Made by a program: the position numbers and the translations under genes
Shown: positions 13,308 through 19,848 of the stretch, in pieces
Position numbering within the stretch: position 1 is the first letter of the stretch
Layout: each line of letters begins with the position of its first letter
From: CAYYYA01 sp964487895
Lineage (GTDB): Bacteria > Patescibacteriota > Patescibacteriia > UBA1558 > 2-01-FULL-52-15
Direction: 5' to 3'
DNA length: 22,488 nt
NCBI GenBank assembly: GCA_964487895.1
Contig: CAZASM010000016.1
Location: 1-22,488, forward strand
The notes under the pieces: model-generated
Seen by the model: only the letters and a program-made list of their open reading frames with translations
Databases searched by the model: none
Told to the model about the DNA's origin: nothing

Positions 13308-15062
13308 ATGCAACTACGCCAACTAAAACAACTTTACTTTACATTTTTCCAGGAGCGGGGACATACCATCATCCCTTCTGCTTCTATTATTCCTGTTAAT
13401 GATCCGACGATCCTTTTCACGCCAGCCGGAATGCAGCCATTAACACCGAATCTCATGGGTGAGCCTCATCAAGGTGGTAAACGTCTGGTCGATTCACAGA
13501 AATGTATCCGCACTGGAGATATTGAAGACGTGGGCGATGATTCTCATCTGACGTTTTTTGAAATGTTGGGCAATTGGTCTTTGGGTGATTATTTCAAAAC
13601 CGAATCTATTCAATGGAGTTATGAATTCCTGACCTCACCGAAATATTTAAATATTCCCGCAGATAAACTTTCTGTCACCTGTTTCGCCGGAGAGGGTAAT
13701 ATTCCTAAAGACAAAGAATCAGCAGAACTCTGGAAGAGTGTCGGCATTCCGGAAGAGCGAATCTATTTCCTCGGCAAAGAAGACAACTTCTGGGGTCCTG
13801 TCGGCTCCACTGGTCCTTGTGGTCCTGATACCGAGATTTTCTACGATACTGGAAAAGAAAAATGTATCCCATCCTGTCAACCAGGATGTAAATGTGGCAA
13901 GTTCTTGGAAATCTGGAATAATGTTTTCATGGAGTTTAATAAAACTGCCGAAGGCACCTACGAACCATTGAAGCAGAAAAATGTTGATACAGGTATGGGA
14001 GTAGAGCGTACGGTAGCTGTGTTAAACGGCTACGGTTCAGTTTTCCAAATAGAGTACCTAGCCGAGATGCTAGAGCTGATCCGTCAGAAGTCCAAAAATC
14101 CAGAGGTAAAATCCTTACGAATTATCGCTGATCACATCAAAGCAGCGACCTTTATGCTAGCTGATGATGCTGGTCTGGAGCCATCAAACACTGACCAAGG
14201 CTACGTCCTGCGCCGTTTGATCCGCCGTGCTATTCGTCATGCCCGTATGATTGGCTATGATCCGAAGGAATTTAGTAGTTTAGTGCAGTTGATTAACCGC
14301 CAATATCACACCGACTATCCGGAGCTCAGCCGCAATTCCGCTCGAGTGTTGGAACAACTGACTAAAGAAACAGAGAAATTTTTGAAAACATTAGATAATG
14401 GCTTGAAAGAGTTTGAGCGCATCAGCGCCAGTGGTCAGCCTATTTCCGGTAAAGATGCTTTTGATTTATATCAAAGTTATGGTTTCCCAATAGAAGTCAC
14501 AGAAGAGTTAGCTGCTTCCAAAGGTCTAACAGTTGACCGCACAACCTTCGATACAGAGTTAGCAGCCCACCAAGATCTATCTAGAACGGCTTCTGCCGGC
14601 AAGTTCAAAGGCGGCCTCGCTGACCACAGCGAACAATCCACCAAATACCACACCGCCAATCACATCATGCTAGAAGCCATGCGCCGTGTCCTTGGACCAC
14701 ATATTGAGCAGCGAGGGAGCAACATCACCCAAGAGCGCCTGCGCTTTGATTTCTCGCATCCTGATAAGCTCACTCCCGAGCAGATCAAACAGATTGAAGA
14801 TATGGCCAATGAGCAGATCGCCAAAGATTTACCAGTACACTTTGAGGAAATGACAGTACCAGAGGCCAAAGCTTTGGGTGCAACCGGCGTCTTTGAGCAT
14901 AAATACGGCGATAAAGTAAAGGTTTACTTTGTTGGAGGTTTCAGTAAGGAAATCTGTGGCGGACCACATGTGGAGAATACGAATGGTATGGGTAAGTTGA
15001 AGATTACGAAGGAAGAGGCAAGTTCGGCTGGTATTCGAAGGGTTAAGGCTATATTAGAATAA
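13308..15062 (+). CDS. alaS: alanyl-tRNA synthetase, short form without C-Ala domain
   Basis: AlaRS charges tRNA-Ala in the cytoplasm. At 584 residues it is far shorter than the usual 850-900. Present are the class II catalytic core (F-T-P-A-G-M-Q-P, T-F-F-E-M-L-G-N-W-S-L-G-D-Y-F, G-M-G-V-E-R), the tRNA-recognition helices (Y-V-L-R-R-L-I-R-R-A-I-R-H-A), and a complete editing site with zinc ligands H448-x3-H452 and C550-x3-H554. The protein stops about 30 residues after the editing site, so the C-Ala (DHHA1) domain is missing. A four-cysteine insert (C186, C190, C194, C196) sits just before L-E-I-W-N in the catalytic domain and may bind metal. Short AlaRS proteins are known in CPR bacteria. 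The start is fixed by the promoter. Confidence 0.95.
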   Translation: MQLRQLKQLYFTFFQERGHTIIPSASIIPVNDPTILFTPAGMQPLTPNLMGEPHQGGKRLVDSQKCIRTGDIEDVGDDSHLTFFEMLGNWSLGDYFKTESIQWSYEFLTSPKYLNIPADKLSVTCFAGEGNIPKDKESAELWKSVGIPEERIYFLGKEDNFWGPVGSTGPCGPDTEIFYDTGKEKCIPSCQPGCKCGKFLEIWNNVFMEFNKTAEGTYEPLKQKNVDTGMGVERTVAVLNGYGSVFQIEYLAEMLELIRQKSKNPEVKSLRIIADHIKAATFMLADDAGLEPSNTDQGYVLRRLIRRAIRHARMIGYDPKEFSSLVQLINRQYHTDYPELSRNSARVLEQLTKETEKFLKTLDNGLKEFERISASGQPISGKDAFDLYQSYGFPIEVTEELAASKGLTVDRTTFDTELAAHQDLSRTASAGKFKGGLADHSEQSTKYHTANHIMLEAMRRVLGPHIEQRGSNITQERLRFDFSHPDKLTPEQIKQIEDMANEQIAKDLPVHFEEMTVPEAKALGATGVFEHKYGDKVKVYFVGGFSKEICGGPHVENTNGMGKLKITKEEASSAGIRRVKAILE

Positions 15063-15109
15063 TATATTTCTTTATTGTCAATATATACAGTTTTCTTAAG
15101 CTATCTTTC

Positions 15110-15137
15110 TTGACAACTCCCACCAAAACTGTATAAT
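15110..15137 (+). promoter_or_regulatory. promoter of the infA-ribosomal protein operon
   Basis: Consensus TTGACA (15110-15115) and consensus TATAAT (15132-15137) are separated by 16 bases. This is the strongest promoter in the window. The predicted start near 15144 leaves a leader of about 143 bases before infA, the longest for any forward gene here. Confidence 0.8.
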
Positions 15138-15184
15138 TATCCTGCTTTGAAAATTTATCAACAAATAGGAAAAATACAGTGTTT

Positions 15185-15248
15185 CTAACAGGTAAGAGTT
15201 CCAGTTAAAACCGTGGCGATACTGGTTAGAAAGTATTTTTTTAGTATC
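15185..15248 (+). promoter_or_regulatory. structured leader of the infA operon, possible attenuator
   Basis: Several pairings compete. CTAACAGG (15185-15192) can pair with CTGGTTAG (15222-15229). CCAGT (15201-15205) can pair with ACTGG (15221-15225). ATACT (15219-15223) can pair with AGTAT (15232-15236) and is followed by a T run to 15242. GATACT (15218-15223) can pair with AGTATC (15243-15248). The third looks like a weak intrinsic terminator and the others would block it. Further on, AACGCT/AGCGTT repeats lie just before infA. Ribosomal operons are often controlled this way, but regulation here is inferred. Confidence 0.4.
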
Positions 15249-15286
15249 TCGAAACGCTCAGCGTTCTCAGCGTTTTCGGAAAAATA

Positions 15287-15523
15287 ATGGGAGACAACCA
15301 ACAAAAACAGAATAAGGGCTTCATTGAAATGGAAGGGGTAGTAGACGAACTACTGCCGAATGCTACTTTCAAGGTCACCTTAGACAACGGACAAATCATC
15401 ATGGCACACCTATCTGGCAAGATGCGCATGAACCGTATCAACTGTATCCCAGGAGACAAAGTCACTTTAGAGATTAGTCCTTACGATTTAACCAAGGGAC
15501 GCATTACCTATCGAAGAACCTAA
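15287..15523 (+). CDS. infA: translation initiation factor IF-1
   Basis: IF-1 is a 78-residue OB-fold protein that binds the 30S A site during initiation. It has the expected I-E-M-E-G-V-V-D-E-L-L-P-N-A-T-F-K-V start of the fold, G-K-M-R-M-N-R-I in the middle, and the P-G-D-K-V-T-L-E-I-S-P-Y-D-L-T-K-G-R-I-T-Y-R end. The N-terminus carries about eight extra polar residues (GDNQQKQN). The ATG has no Shine-Dalgarno. It is the first gene of the operon and is followed by rpmJ, the common bacterial order. High expression is expected from the promoter. Confidence 0.97.
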   Translation: MGDNQQKQNKGFIEMEGVVDELLPNATFKVTLDNGQIIMAHLSGKMRMNRINCIPGDKVTLEISPYDLTKGRITYRRT

Positions 15524-15555
15524 CTGCTACCAAACTACCACTCTACCAAACTAAA
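15524..15555 (+). repeat. CTAC-rich leader repeat before rpmJ
   Basis: The infA-rpmJ gap is filled by CTACCAAACTACC-like units rich in A and C and almost free of G, running to the base before the ATG. Similar tracts precede rpsM and rplQ. Confidence 0.55.
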
Positions 15556-15669
15556 ATGAAAGTTCGCCCTTCAGTAAAAAAAATGTGTAAGAAATGTAAA
15601 CTGGTCCGTAGAAGCGGACGAGTGCATTGTCTGTGTGAGAACCCTAAGCATAAACAACGACAAGGTTAG
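15556..15669 (+). CDS. rpmJ: 50S ribosomal protein L36
   Basis: This is a 37-residue zinc-binding large-subunit protein: MKVRPSVKKMCKKCKLVRRS, then GRVHCLCENPKHKQRQG. The ligands are C11, C14, C27 and H32. It carries an extra histidine and cysteine (H24, C25) beside C27, unlike the usual hydrophobic residues there. The end NPKHKQRQG is diagnostic. It sits in the usual place between infA and rpsM. There is no Shine-Dalgarno. Confidence 0.96.
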   Translation: MKVRPSVKKMCKKCKLVRRSGRVHCLCENPKHKQRQG

Positions 15670-15672
15670 AAA

Positions 15673-15764
15673 GTAGTAAAGTAGATTAGTAGCTGAGTAG
15701 AACGAGATATCCACTACAGTCTACAAACTACCAATCTACAAAACTACCAAACTACTAAACTAAA
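15673..15764 (+). repeat. GTAG/CTAC inverted repeat and leader tract before rpsM
   Basis: GTAG-rich 15673-15700 pairs imperfectly with CTAC-rich 15721-15747 (including perfect GTAGATT/AATCTAC), giving a long hairpin with a 20-base loop. The CTAC-rich strand continues to the rpsM ATG. The segment 15728-15764 nearly repeats the tract before rplQ at 18046-18074. Confidence 0.6.
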
Positions 15765-16154
15765 ATGGCAAGAATCGCATCAGTAAATTTACCAAACAAC
15801 AAGCGCGTGGAAGCTGCTTTACCATATCTTTTCGGCATTGGGCCAACATTATCAAAAAAGATTTTAGCAATTACCAAGGTTAACCCAGATACACGAGTAA
15901 AAGATCTGACTGATGAGGAAGTAAATAAGCTCCGTCGCTTTATCGAGGAAACCTATAAAGTTGAAGGCGACTTAAAACGTGAAATACTAGGTAATATCAA
16001 ACGTCTGAAAGAAATTGGCGCTTACCGCGGAAACCGTCATGCCAAAGGCTTACCAGTACGCGGTCAACGCACCAAGACCAATTCTCGCACTGTTCGTGGT
16101 AATAAACGAAATACTGCCAGCTCAGGTAAGAAACCATCGGCACAGAAAACATAA
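15765..16154 (+). CDS. rpsM: 30S ribosomal protein S13
   Basis: S13 sits in the head of the 30S subunit and contacts the P-site tRNA and bridge B1. The 129-residue protein has the normal order: M-A-R-I-A-S-V-N-L-P, the G-I-G-P helix-two-turn-helix, L-K-R-E-I-L-G-N-I-K-R-L, and the RNA-binding tail G-L-P-V-R-G-Q-R-T-K-T-N-S-R-T-V-R-G. The last 20 residues are a lysine/serine-rich extension. It is preceded by a CTAC-rich tract, not a Shine-Dalgarno, and followed by rpsK after 38 bases. Confidence 0.97.
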   Translation: MARIASVNLPNNKRVEAALPYLFGIGPTLSKKILAITKVNPDTRVKDLTDEEVNKLRRFIEETYKVEGDLKREILGNIKRLKEIGAYRGNRHAKGLPVRGQRTKTNSRTVRGNKRNTASSGKKPSAQKT

Positions 16155-16192
16155 TATCTTAATTCTTATTTCTTCTCTCTTAATTTGAAACA

Positions 16193-16594
16193 ATGGCAAT
16201 GAACCCCCCAACAACTGAGAAAGTCGCACGCAAAAAGAAAAAGCGCCAAGTCCTCAAAGGCCGCGCTTATATTCAAGCTACGTACAATAATACTATTGTG
16301 ACTTTGACAGATCAAAACGGGGGAGTAATAGCTTGGTCTACTGCTGGTCATAATGCTTTTAAAGGACCAAAGAAACCAACACCATATGCTGCAGGTATTG
16401 TCGTCAAAAGAGCTGTAGAAATGTCTAAAGATTACGGTTTACGCGAAGTTGACGTTTTCGTCAAAGGCGTCGGCTCTGGTCGTGAAGCTGCTGTCCGAGC
16501 GCTCCATGCTCAAGGTTTGGAAGTTTTATCCATCAAAGATCAAACCCCAATCCCGCATAACGGTTGTCGCCCCAAGAAAGTCCGCCGAGTATAA
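16193..16594 (+). CDS. rpsK: 30S ribosomal protein S11
   Basis: S11 lies on the 30S platform next to the mRNA exit. The 133-residue protein shows A-Y-I-Q-A-T-Y-N-N-T-I-V-T-L-T-D, W-S-T-A-G-H-N-A-F-K-G, Y-A-A-G-I-V-V-K-R-A, G-S-G-R-E-A-A-V-R-A-L and the C-terminal P-H-N-G-C-R-P-K-K-V-R-R-V. All are diagnostic. The P-K-K-P-T-P-Y segment replaces the common R-K-S-T-P-F. A second ATG two codons downstream is possible, and the first is kept. The leader is pyrimidine-rich with no ribosome binding site. Confidence 0.97.
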   Translation: MAMNPPTTEKVARKKKKRQVLKGRAYIQATYNNTIVTLTDQNGGVIAWSTAGHNAFKGPKKPTPYAAGIVVKRAVEMSKDYGLREVDVFVKGVGSGREAAVRALHAQGLEVLSIKDQTPIPHNGCRPKKVRRV

Positions 16595-16639
16595 CTTCCT
16601 TATTTTTGACTTTTTAATTTTAAATTTTGACTTACTAAC

Positions 16640-17254
16640 ATGGCTCGCTACACTGGTCCAAAAGTAAAAATCTCTCGACGTGAAGGCACGGATGTTTTTG
16701 ATACACCGAAATGGAACAAAAGACCTTTTCCACCTGGACAACACGGTCCAACTAAAGGTACTGGTGGTAGACGTACAGACTATGGTAAGCAATTACGCGA
16801 AAAGCAAAAGGCTAAGTTAATGTATGGTTTACTAGAGCGTCAGTTCAAAAATCTGTTTGAAAAAGCCAAGAAAATGGAAGGTGATGCTGGTCAGAACCTG
16901 TTGAAATTATTGGAAATGCGTCTAGACAATATGGTTTACCGTGCTGGCTTTGCCAAGACTCGTCGTCTAGCTCGTCAATTGGTTAATCATGGACACTTCG
17001 GCGTTGATAAAAGACGCACAGATATTCCATCTTATGGAGTTTCTATCGGAGAAGTAATCAATGTCAAAACTTCGAAACTAAAAACTGCCTACTGGAAAAA
17101 TCTTTTGGAGTCAAAAGAAAAACCTCAGATGACTGCTAGTTGGCTGAAAACTGACTGGAACGCTACAACGGTCACAGTAACTTCCGAACCGTTGCTTAGC
17201 GATTTACCACAAAATATTGAAACTAAGTTAATCGTAGAGTTCTACTCACGATAA
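16640..17254 (+). CDS. rpsD: 30S ribosomal protein S4
   Basis: S4 is a primary 16S-binding protein that nucleates 30S assembly and often autoregulates its operon. The 204-residue protein has the N-terminal M-A-R-Y-T-G-P-K, the P-P-G-Q-H-G motif, and the S4 RNA-binding domain (L-E-M-R-L-D-N-M-V-Y-R-A-G-F-A-K-T-R-R-L-A-R-Q-L-V-N-H-G-H). It ends I-V-E-F-Y-S-R. The zinc-ligand cysteines of the C+ form are absent. The spacer before it is very T-rich (16595-16639), with no ribosome binding site. It lies directly upstream of rpoA as in most bacteria. Confidence 0.97.
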   Translation: MARYTGPKVKISRREGTDVFDTPKWNKRPFPPGQHGPTKGTGGRRTDYGKQLREKQKAKLMYGLLERQFKNLFEKAKKMEGDAGQNLLKLLEMRLDNMVYRAGFAKTRRLARQLVNHGHFGVDKRRTDIPSYGVSIGEVINVKTSKLKTAYWKNLLESKEKPQMTASWLKTDWNATTVTVTSEPLLSDLPQNIETKLIVEFYSR

Positions 17255-17274
17255 TTATTAATCAAAAAACGCTC

Positions 17275-18039
17275 ATGGGACTCATTGAATTACCAAAAAG
17301 CATCTCCTTCAAGGAGAAGAAGCACAATGTCTACGAAGTAGTCATTGAGCCTTGTTTTCCGGGTTACGGTGTAACGTTGGGCAATTCCCTGCGCCGAGTT
17401 TTGCTTTCTTCCTTACCGGGAGCAGCAGTGACTAGCGTGAAAATCAAAGGTGTTCAACACGAGTTTGAAACCTTAGAATTCGTCAAAGAGGATATGGTAG
17501 ATATTATCCTCAATTTAAAAAAACTGAACCTCAAATTGCACTCTGACGAACCAGTAAAGATTGAGTTGATTGCTAAAGGTGAAAAAGAAGCAACTGGTGC
17601 CGATATCAAAGCTAACGCTCAAGTAGAAATTACTAATCCGGAATTAGTCATTGCAACCCTGACAGATAAGAAGGCCGTATTAGAAATGGAACTTACTGTG
17701 TCTAATGGCCGTGGTTATGTCGCAGTTGATACGCAGAATAAGGCTAAAGGCGAAATCGGCGCTATTGATATTGATTCTATCTTTTCTCCAGTTACCAACG
17801 TCGGCTTTGACATCGAGTACGTTCGTGTCGGTCAGCAGACTAACTATGAGAAGATTGTGATGAACATTACTACTGACGGATCCATTACCGGCCAAGAGGC
17901 TGTTAATATGGCATCTGGCGTTCTAATTGAACACTTTGCCTTCTTGAAAGCTGAAACTGAGCAAGCTGAAGCCAAACCCAAGAAAGCTAAAGCTAAGAAA
18001 GCTGAAGCTGAAGAGGAAGTTAAAGAAGACGCTGAATAA
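17275..18039 (+). CDS. rpoA: RNA polymerase alpha subunit lacking the C-terminal domain
   Basis: Alpha dimerises and scaffolds beta and beta-prime. The 254-residue protein has a full N-terminal domain: F-P-G-Y-G-V-T-L-G-N-S-L-R-R-V-L-L-S-S-L-P-G, then G-V-Q-H-E-F, and the I-E-Y-V-R-V-G-Q-Q-T-N-Y-E segment. Usual alphas have 310-330 residues and end in a helix-hairpin-helix domain that binds UP elements and activators. Here the protein ends after about residue 228 in a low-complexity tail of A, K and E (for example KPKKAKAKKAEAEEE). The stop is clean and rplQ follows normally, so this is not a visible frameshift. It is encoded between rpsD and rplQ as expected. Confidence 0.96.
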   Translation: MGLIELPKSISFKEKKHNVYEVVIEPCFPGYGVTLGNSLRRVLLSSLPGAAVTSVKIKGVQHEFETLEFVKEDMVDIILNLKKLNLKLHSDEPVKIELIAKGEKEATGADIKANAQVEITNPELVIATLTDKKAVLEMELTVSNGRGYVAVDTQNKAKGEIGAIDIDSIFSPVTNVGFDIEYVRVGQQTNYEKIVMNITTDGSITGQEAVNMASGVLIEHFAFLKAETEQAEAKPKKAKAKKAEAEEEVKEDAE

Positions 18040-18045
18040 TTTTTT

Positions 18046-18074
18046 CTACCAATCTACAAAACTACTAAACTACT
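18046..18074 (+). repeat. CTAC-rich leader repeat before rplQ
   Basis: CTACCAATCTACAAAACTAC followed by TAAACTACT runs up to the rplQ ATG. It matches the tract in front of rpsM with one 8-base unit removed. The segment has no G at all. Confidence 0.6.
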
Positions 18075-18428
18075 ATGCGCCATCGCTCAACCAAATCAAT
18101 CCTCGATCGTAAACAAGCACCCCGCAAAGCCATGCTGGAGAATTTGGCTGCTAGTTTAGTGTTATACGAAAAAGTTCAGACCACTGCAGGCAAAGCTCGC
18201 GCGGTCAGACCCTTGGTAGAAAAGCTAATTACAAAAGGTAAAGTTAAATCTCTGATTACCAAACGCGCTTTAGCAGCTGTTCTGCCTGAGAAAACTGCTG
18301 TGAAGAAAGTTTTAGAAGTTCTTGGACCTCGTTATGCAACTCGTCCAGGTGGCTACACACGTACTATCAAGCTCGGAGCTCGTAAGGGTGACGGTGCTAT
18401 GATGGTGCAGATTGAATTAGTGAAATAA
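18075..18428 (+). CDS. rplQ: 50S ribosomal protein L17
   Basis: L17 lies near the peptide exit of the 50S. The 117-residue protein starts M-R-H-R-S-T-K-S-I-L-D-R-K and has the L-Y-E-K-V-Q-T-T-A-G-K-A-R-A-V-R-P-L-V-E-K-L-I motif. It ends with G-G-Y-T-R-T-I-K-L-G-A-R-K-G-D-G-A. These are all standard. The start replaces the common K-L-G-R sequence with a slightly shorter form. The stop TAA shares its last base with the rplM ATG, so the two are likely translationally coupled. Confidence 0.97.
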   Translation: MRHRSTKSILDRKQAPRKAMLENLAASLVLYEKVQTTAGKARAVRPLVEKLITKGKVKSLITKRALAAVLPEKTAVKKVLEVLGPRYATRPGGYTRTIKLGARKGDGAMMVQIELVK

Positions 18429-18787
18429 TGACTATGATCAAACGAGAATTAATCACATTAGATGCTTCAGGAAAAGTTGGCGGACGTATCGCTAGCCAGG
18501 TTGCTGCTGCCTTAATCGGAAAAACTAAAGTTGGTTATCAGCAAAATGTTGATGGTGGCGACAAAGTTCACCTGTTAAACGTTGGTGAAATCAAATTTAC
18601 CGGCAAAAAAATGGAGCAAAAGCAATACATGCGCTACACTGGCTACCCAGGTGGTATTATCAAAACTGGGTTGAAAGAGATGTATATCAAAAACCCGAAG
18701 AAACTATTCTGGTCGATGGTCTATGATATGTTACCGAAAAATAAGCTGCGCCGTGCCAGAATTAAGCGTCTAACTTTTGGAAAATAA
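18428..18787 (+). CDS. rplM: 50S ribosomal protein L13
   Basis: L13 is an early 50S assembly protein. The 119-residue protein has L-D-A-S-G-K-V-G-G-R-I-A-S-Q-V-A, the V-D-G-G-D-K-V-H-L-L-N-V motif, Y-T-G-Y-P-G-G-I-I-K, and V-Y-D-M-L-P-K-N-K-L-R-R-A-R-I-K-R-L. It lacks roughly the last 20 residues found in E. coli L13, consistent with the trimmed ribosomes of small-genome bacteria. ATG 18428 overlaps the rplQ stop by one base. A second ATG at 18434 is an alternative start. Confidence 0.95.
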   Translation: MTMIKRELITLDASGKVGGRIASQVAAALIGKTKVGYQQNVDGGDKVHLLNVGEIKFTGKKMEQKQYMRYTGYPGGIIKTGLKEMYIKNPKKLFWSMVYDMLPKNKLRRARIKRLTFGK

Positions 18788-18788
18788 T

Positions 18789-19190
18789 ATGACAGCGAAA
18801 AGTACTCACATTGTTACCGTCGGACGTCGTAAAACCGCTATTGCTCGTGTCAGAGTAAATCTGAATGAACCTGCTTTTGGGATTACCGTAAATAACAAAC
18901 CTTACAAGGAATATTTCCCATATTTTGAGTGGCAGAATGCTGTCATGGAACCAATAGTGCTTTTAGGTAAATCAGAAATCAACCTTTCAATCAAAGTCAC
19001 TGGTGGTGGACCAAGCTCACAGGCAGGCGCTGTCAGACACGCAATCTCTCGTGCTTTGCTAGAGATGAACGAAGAATTCCGTTCTACTTTACGTAAAAAT
19101 GGTTTACTTACTCGGGACTCTAGACAAAAAGAACGTAAAAAACCAGGTTTGAAAAGAGCTCGACGTGCTCCACAGTGGTCTAAACGTTAA
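18789..19190 (+). CDS. rpsI: 30S ribosomal protein S9
   Basis: S9 reaches the P-site tRNA anticodon with its C-terminal tail. The 133-residue protein contains V-G-R-R-K-T-A-I-A-R-V-R-V, G-G-G-P-S-S-Q-A-G-A-V-R-H-A-I-S-R-A-L, and the tail K-R-A-R-R-A-P-Q-W-S-K-R, where W replaces the usual Y or F. ATG 18789 follows the rplM stop by one base. An in-frame TTG four codons upstream would overlap rplM and is not needed. It is the last gene of the operon. Confidence 0.96.
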   Translation: MTAKSTHIVTVGRRKTAIARVRVNLNEPAFGITVNNKPYKEYFPYFEWQNAVMEPIVLLGKSEINLSIKVTGGGPSSQAGAVRHAISRALLEMNEEFRSTLRKNGLLTRDSRQKERKKPGLKRARRAPQWSKR

Positions 19191-19206
19191 TTCCAAACAA
19201 TCAAAC

Positions 19207-19238
19207 AAAACAGGGTATCATACGATGCTCTGTTTTTT
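19207..19238 (+). terminator. strong intrinsic terminator of the ribosomal operon
   Basis: AAAACAGGGTATC pairs with GATGCTCTGTTTT over 13 bp (two G-U pairs) around loop ATAC. The 3' arm runs directly into T residues up to 19238. It lies 17 bases after the rpsI stop. Confidence 0.88.
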
Positions 19239-19265
19239 ATTTCAATCTGTTGTTTTCACTTCAGC

Positions 19266-19325
19266 TTGTCGTTTCGAGCGAACCTCTCGCGTAGCGAGAG
19301 GTGAGCCGAGAAACCTTTATTACAG
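19266..19325 (+). repeat. palindromic repeat, copy 1 (upstream of the GIY-YIG gene)
   Basis: A 60-base unit beginning TTGTCGTTTCGA with a core hairpin CCTCTCGC/GCGAGAGG (19283-19290/19294-19301, loop GTA), ending GAGAAACCTTTATTACAG. It matches copy 2 at 56 of 60 positions, in the same orientation. It resembles the dispersed GTCATTTCGA...GAGAAATCT repeats of many bacterial genomes. Confidence 0.85.
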
Positions 19326-19339
19326 TCTATTTAACCACC

Positions 19340-19666
19340 ATGCACAATAGAACCTACACCACCTACATCATCGCCAACAAATACAACACCTGTATCTACG
19401 TCGGCGTCACCAACAATATTGAACGTCGTCTGAACGAACACAAAACCAAGTACAACCCTAAAAGTTTTAGCGCTCATTATAATTTATACAAACTTCTGTA
19501 CTTCGAACACTTCGACTACGTACTGGACGCAATTGACCGTGAGAAGCAAATCAAACGCTGGAACCGCAAAAAGAAACTTTGGTTGATCAAACGCTATAAT
19601 CCTAAGTTTATTGATCTAACAGAACTAGCGCTATCTGGTGAGGAGATTGTAATTGATGATGATTAA
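19340..19666 (+). CDS. single-domain GIY-YIG nuclease
   Basis: This 108-residue protein is one GIY-YIG catalytic domain with no extra DNA-binding domain. The signature reads Y9-I-I then Y20-V-G. R29/R30 lie on the next helix (N-I-E-R-R-L-N-E-H). The metal-binding glutamate is E68 (D-R-E-K-Q-I-K-R-W), and N87 lies in the Y-N-P-K-F end. All catalytic positions are therefore present and it should be active. An in-frame GTG at 19301 would start translation inside the repeat, so ATG 19340, 14 bases past the repeat, is preferred. Palindromic repeats lie on both sides within 20 bases. It has no other gene partner and no clear promoter of its own. Confidence 0.9.
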   Translation: MHNRTYTTYIIANKYNTCIYVGVTNNIERRLNEHKTKYNPKSFSAHYNLYKLLYFEHFDYVLDAIDREKQIKRWNRKKKLWLIKRYNPKFIDLTELALSGEEIVIDDD

Positions 19667-19670
19667 TAGG

Positions 19671-19730
19671 TTGTCGTTTCGACCGAACCTCTCGCGTAGC
19701 GAGAGGTGAGTGGAGAAACCTTTATTACAC
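19671..19730 (+). repeat. palindromic repeat, copy 2 (downstream of the GIY-YIG gene)
   Basis: This is a direct repeat of copy 1, starting 4 bases after the GIY-YIG stop, with the same perfect core hairpin. Differences from copy 1 are at unit positions 13, 41, 42 and 60. Its last 18 bases pair with copy 3. Confidence 0.85.
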
Positions 19731-19748
19731 ACTATCGTGCCTCCCAAA

Positions 19749-19798
19749 CTGTAATAAAGACTTCTCCATTCGCCCTATGGGCTCAGTCGAAGTGACAT
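19749..19798 (-). repeat. palindromic repeat, copy 3 (inverted, diverged)
   Basis: Read on the minus strand it is TGTCACTTCGACTGAG...GGAGAAGTCTTTATTACAG, the same family inverted. With copy 2 it makes an 18-bp stem with two mismatches (19712-19729/19750-19767) and a 20-base loop. Copies 2 and 3 together look like a MITE-like unit. The rest of 19799-19848 holds nothing I recognise. Confidence 0.75.
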
Positions 19799-19848
19799 TC
19801 TAAGATACTTCCGCCCCTTGCCAAAACACTGGAAAAACTGGTCTAGTC

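Noticed and set aside
15670..15764. CRISPR-like array in the CTAC repeats
   Set aside because: Units are short, contiguous and degenerate with no spacers, and no cas gene is present.
19301..19339. N-terminal extension of the GIY-YIG protein from GTG 19301
   Set aside because: It would translate the palindromic repeat, and the domain fits a start at ATG 19340.
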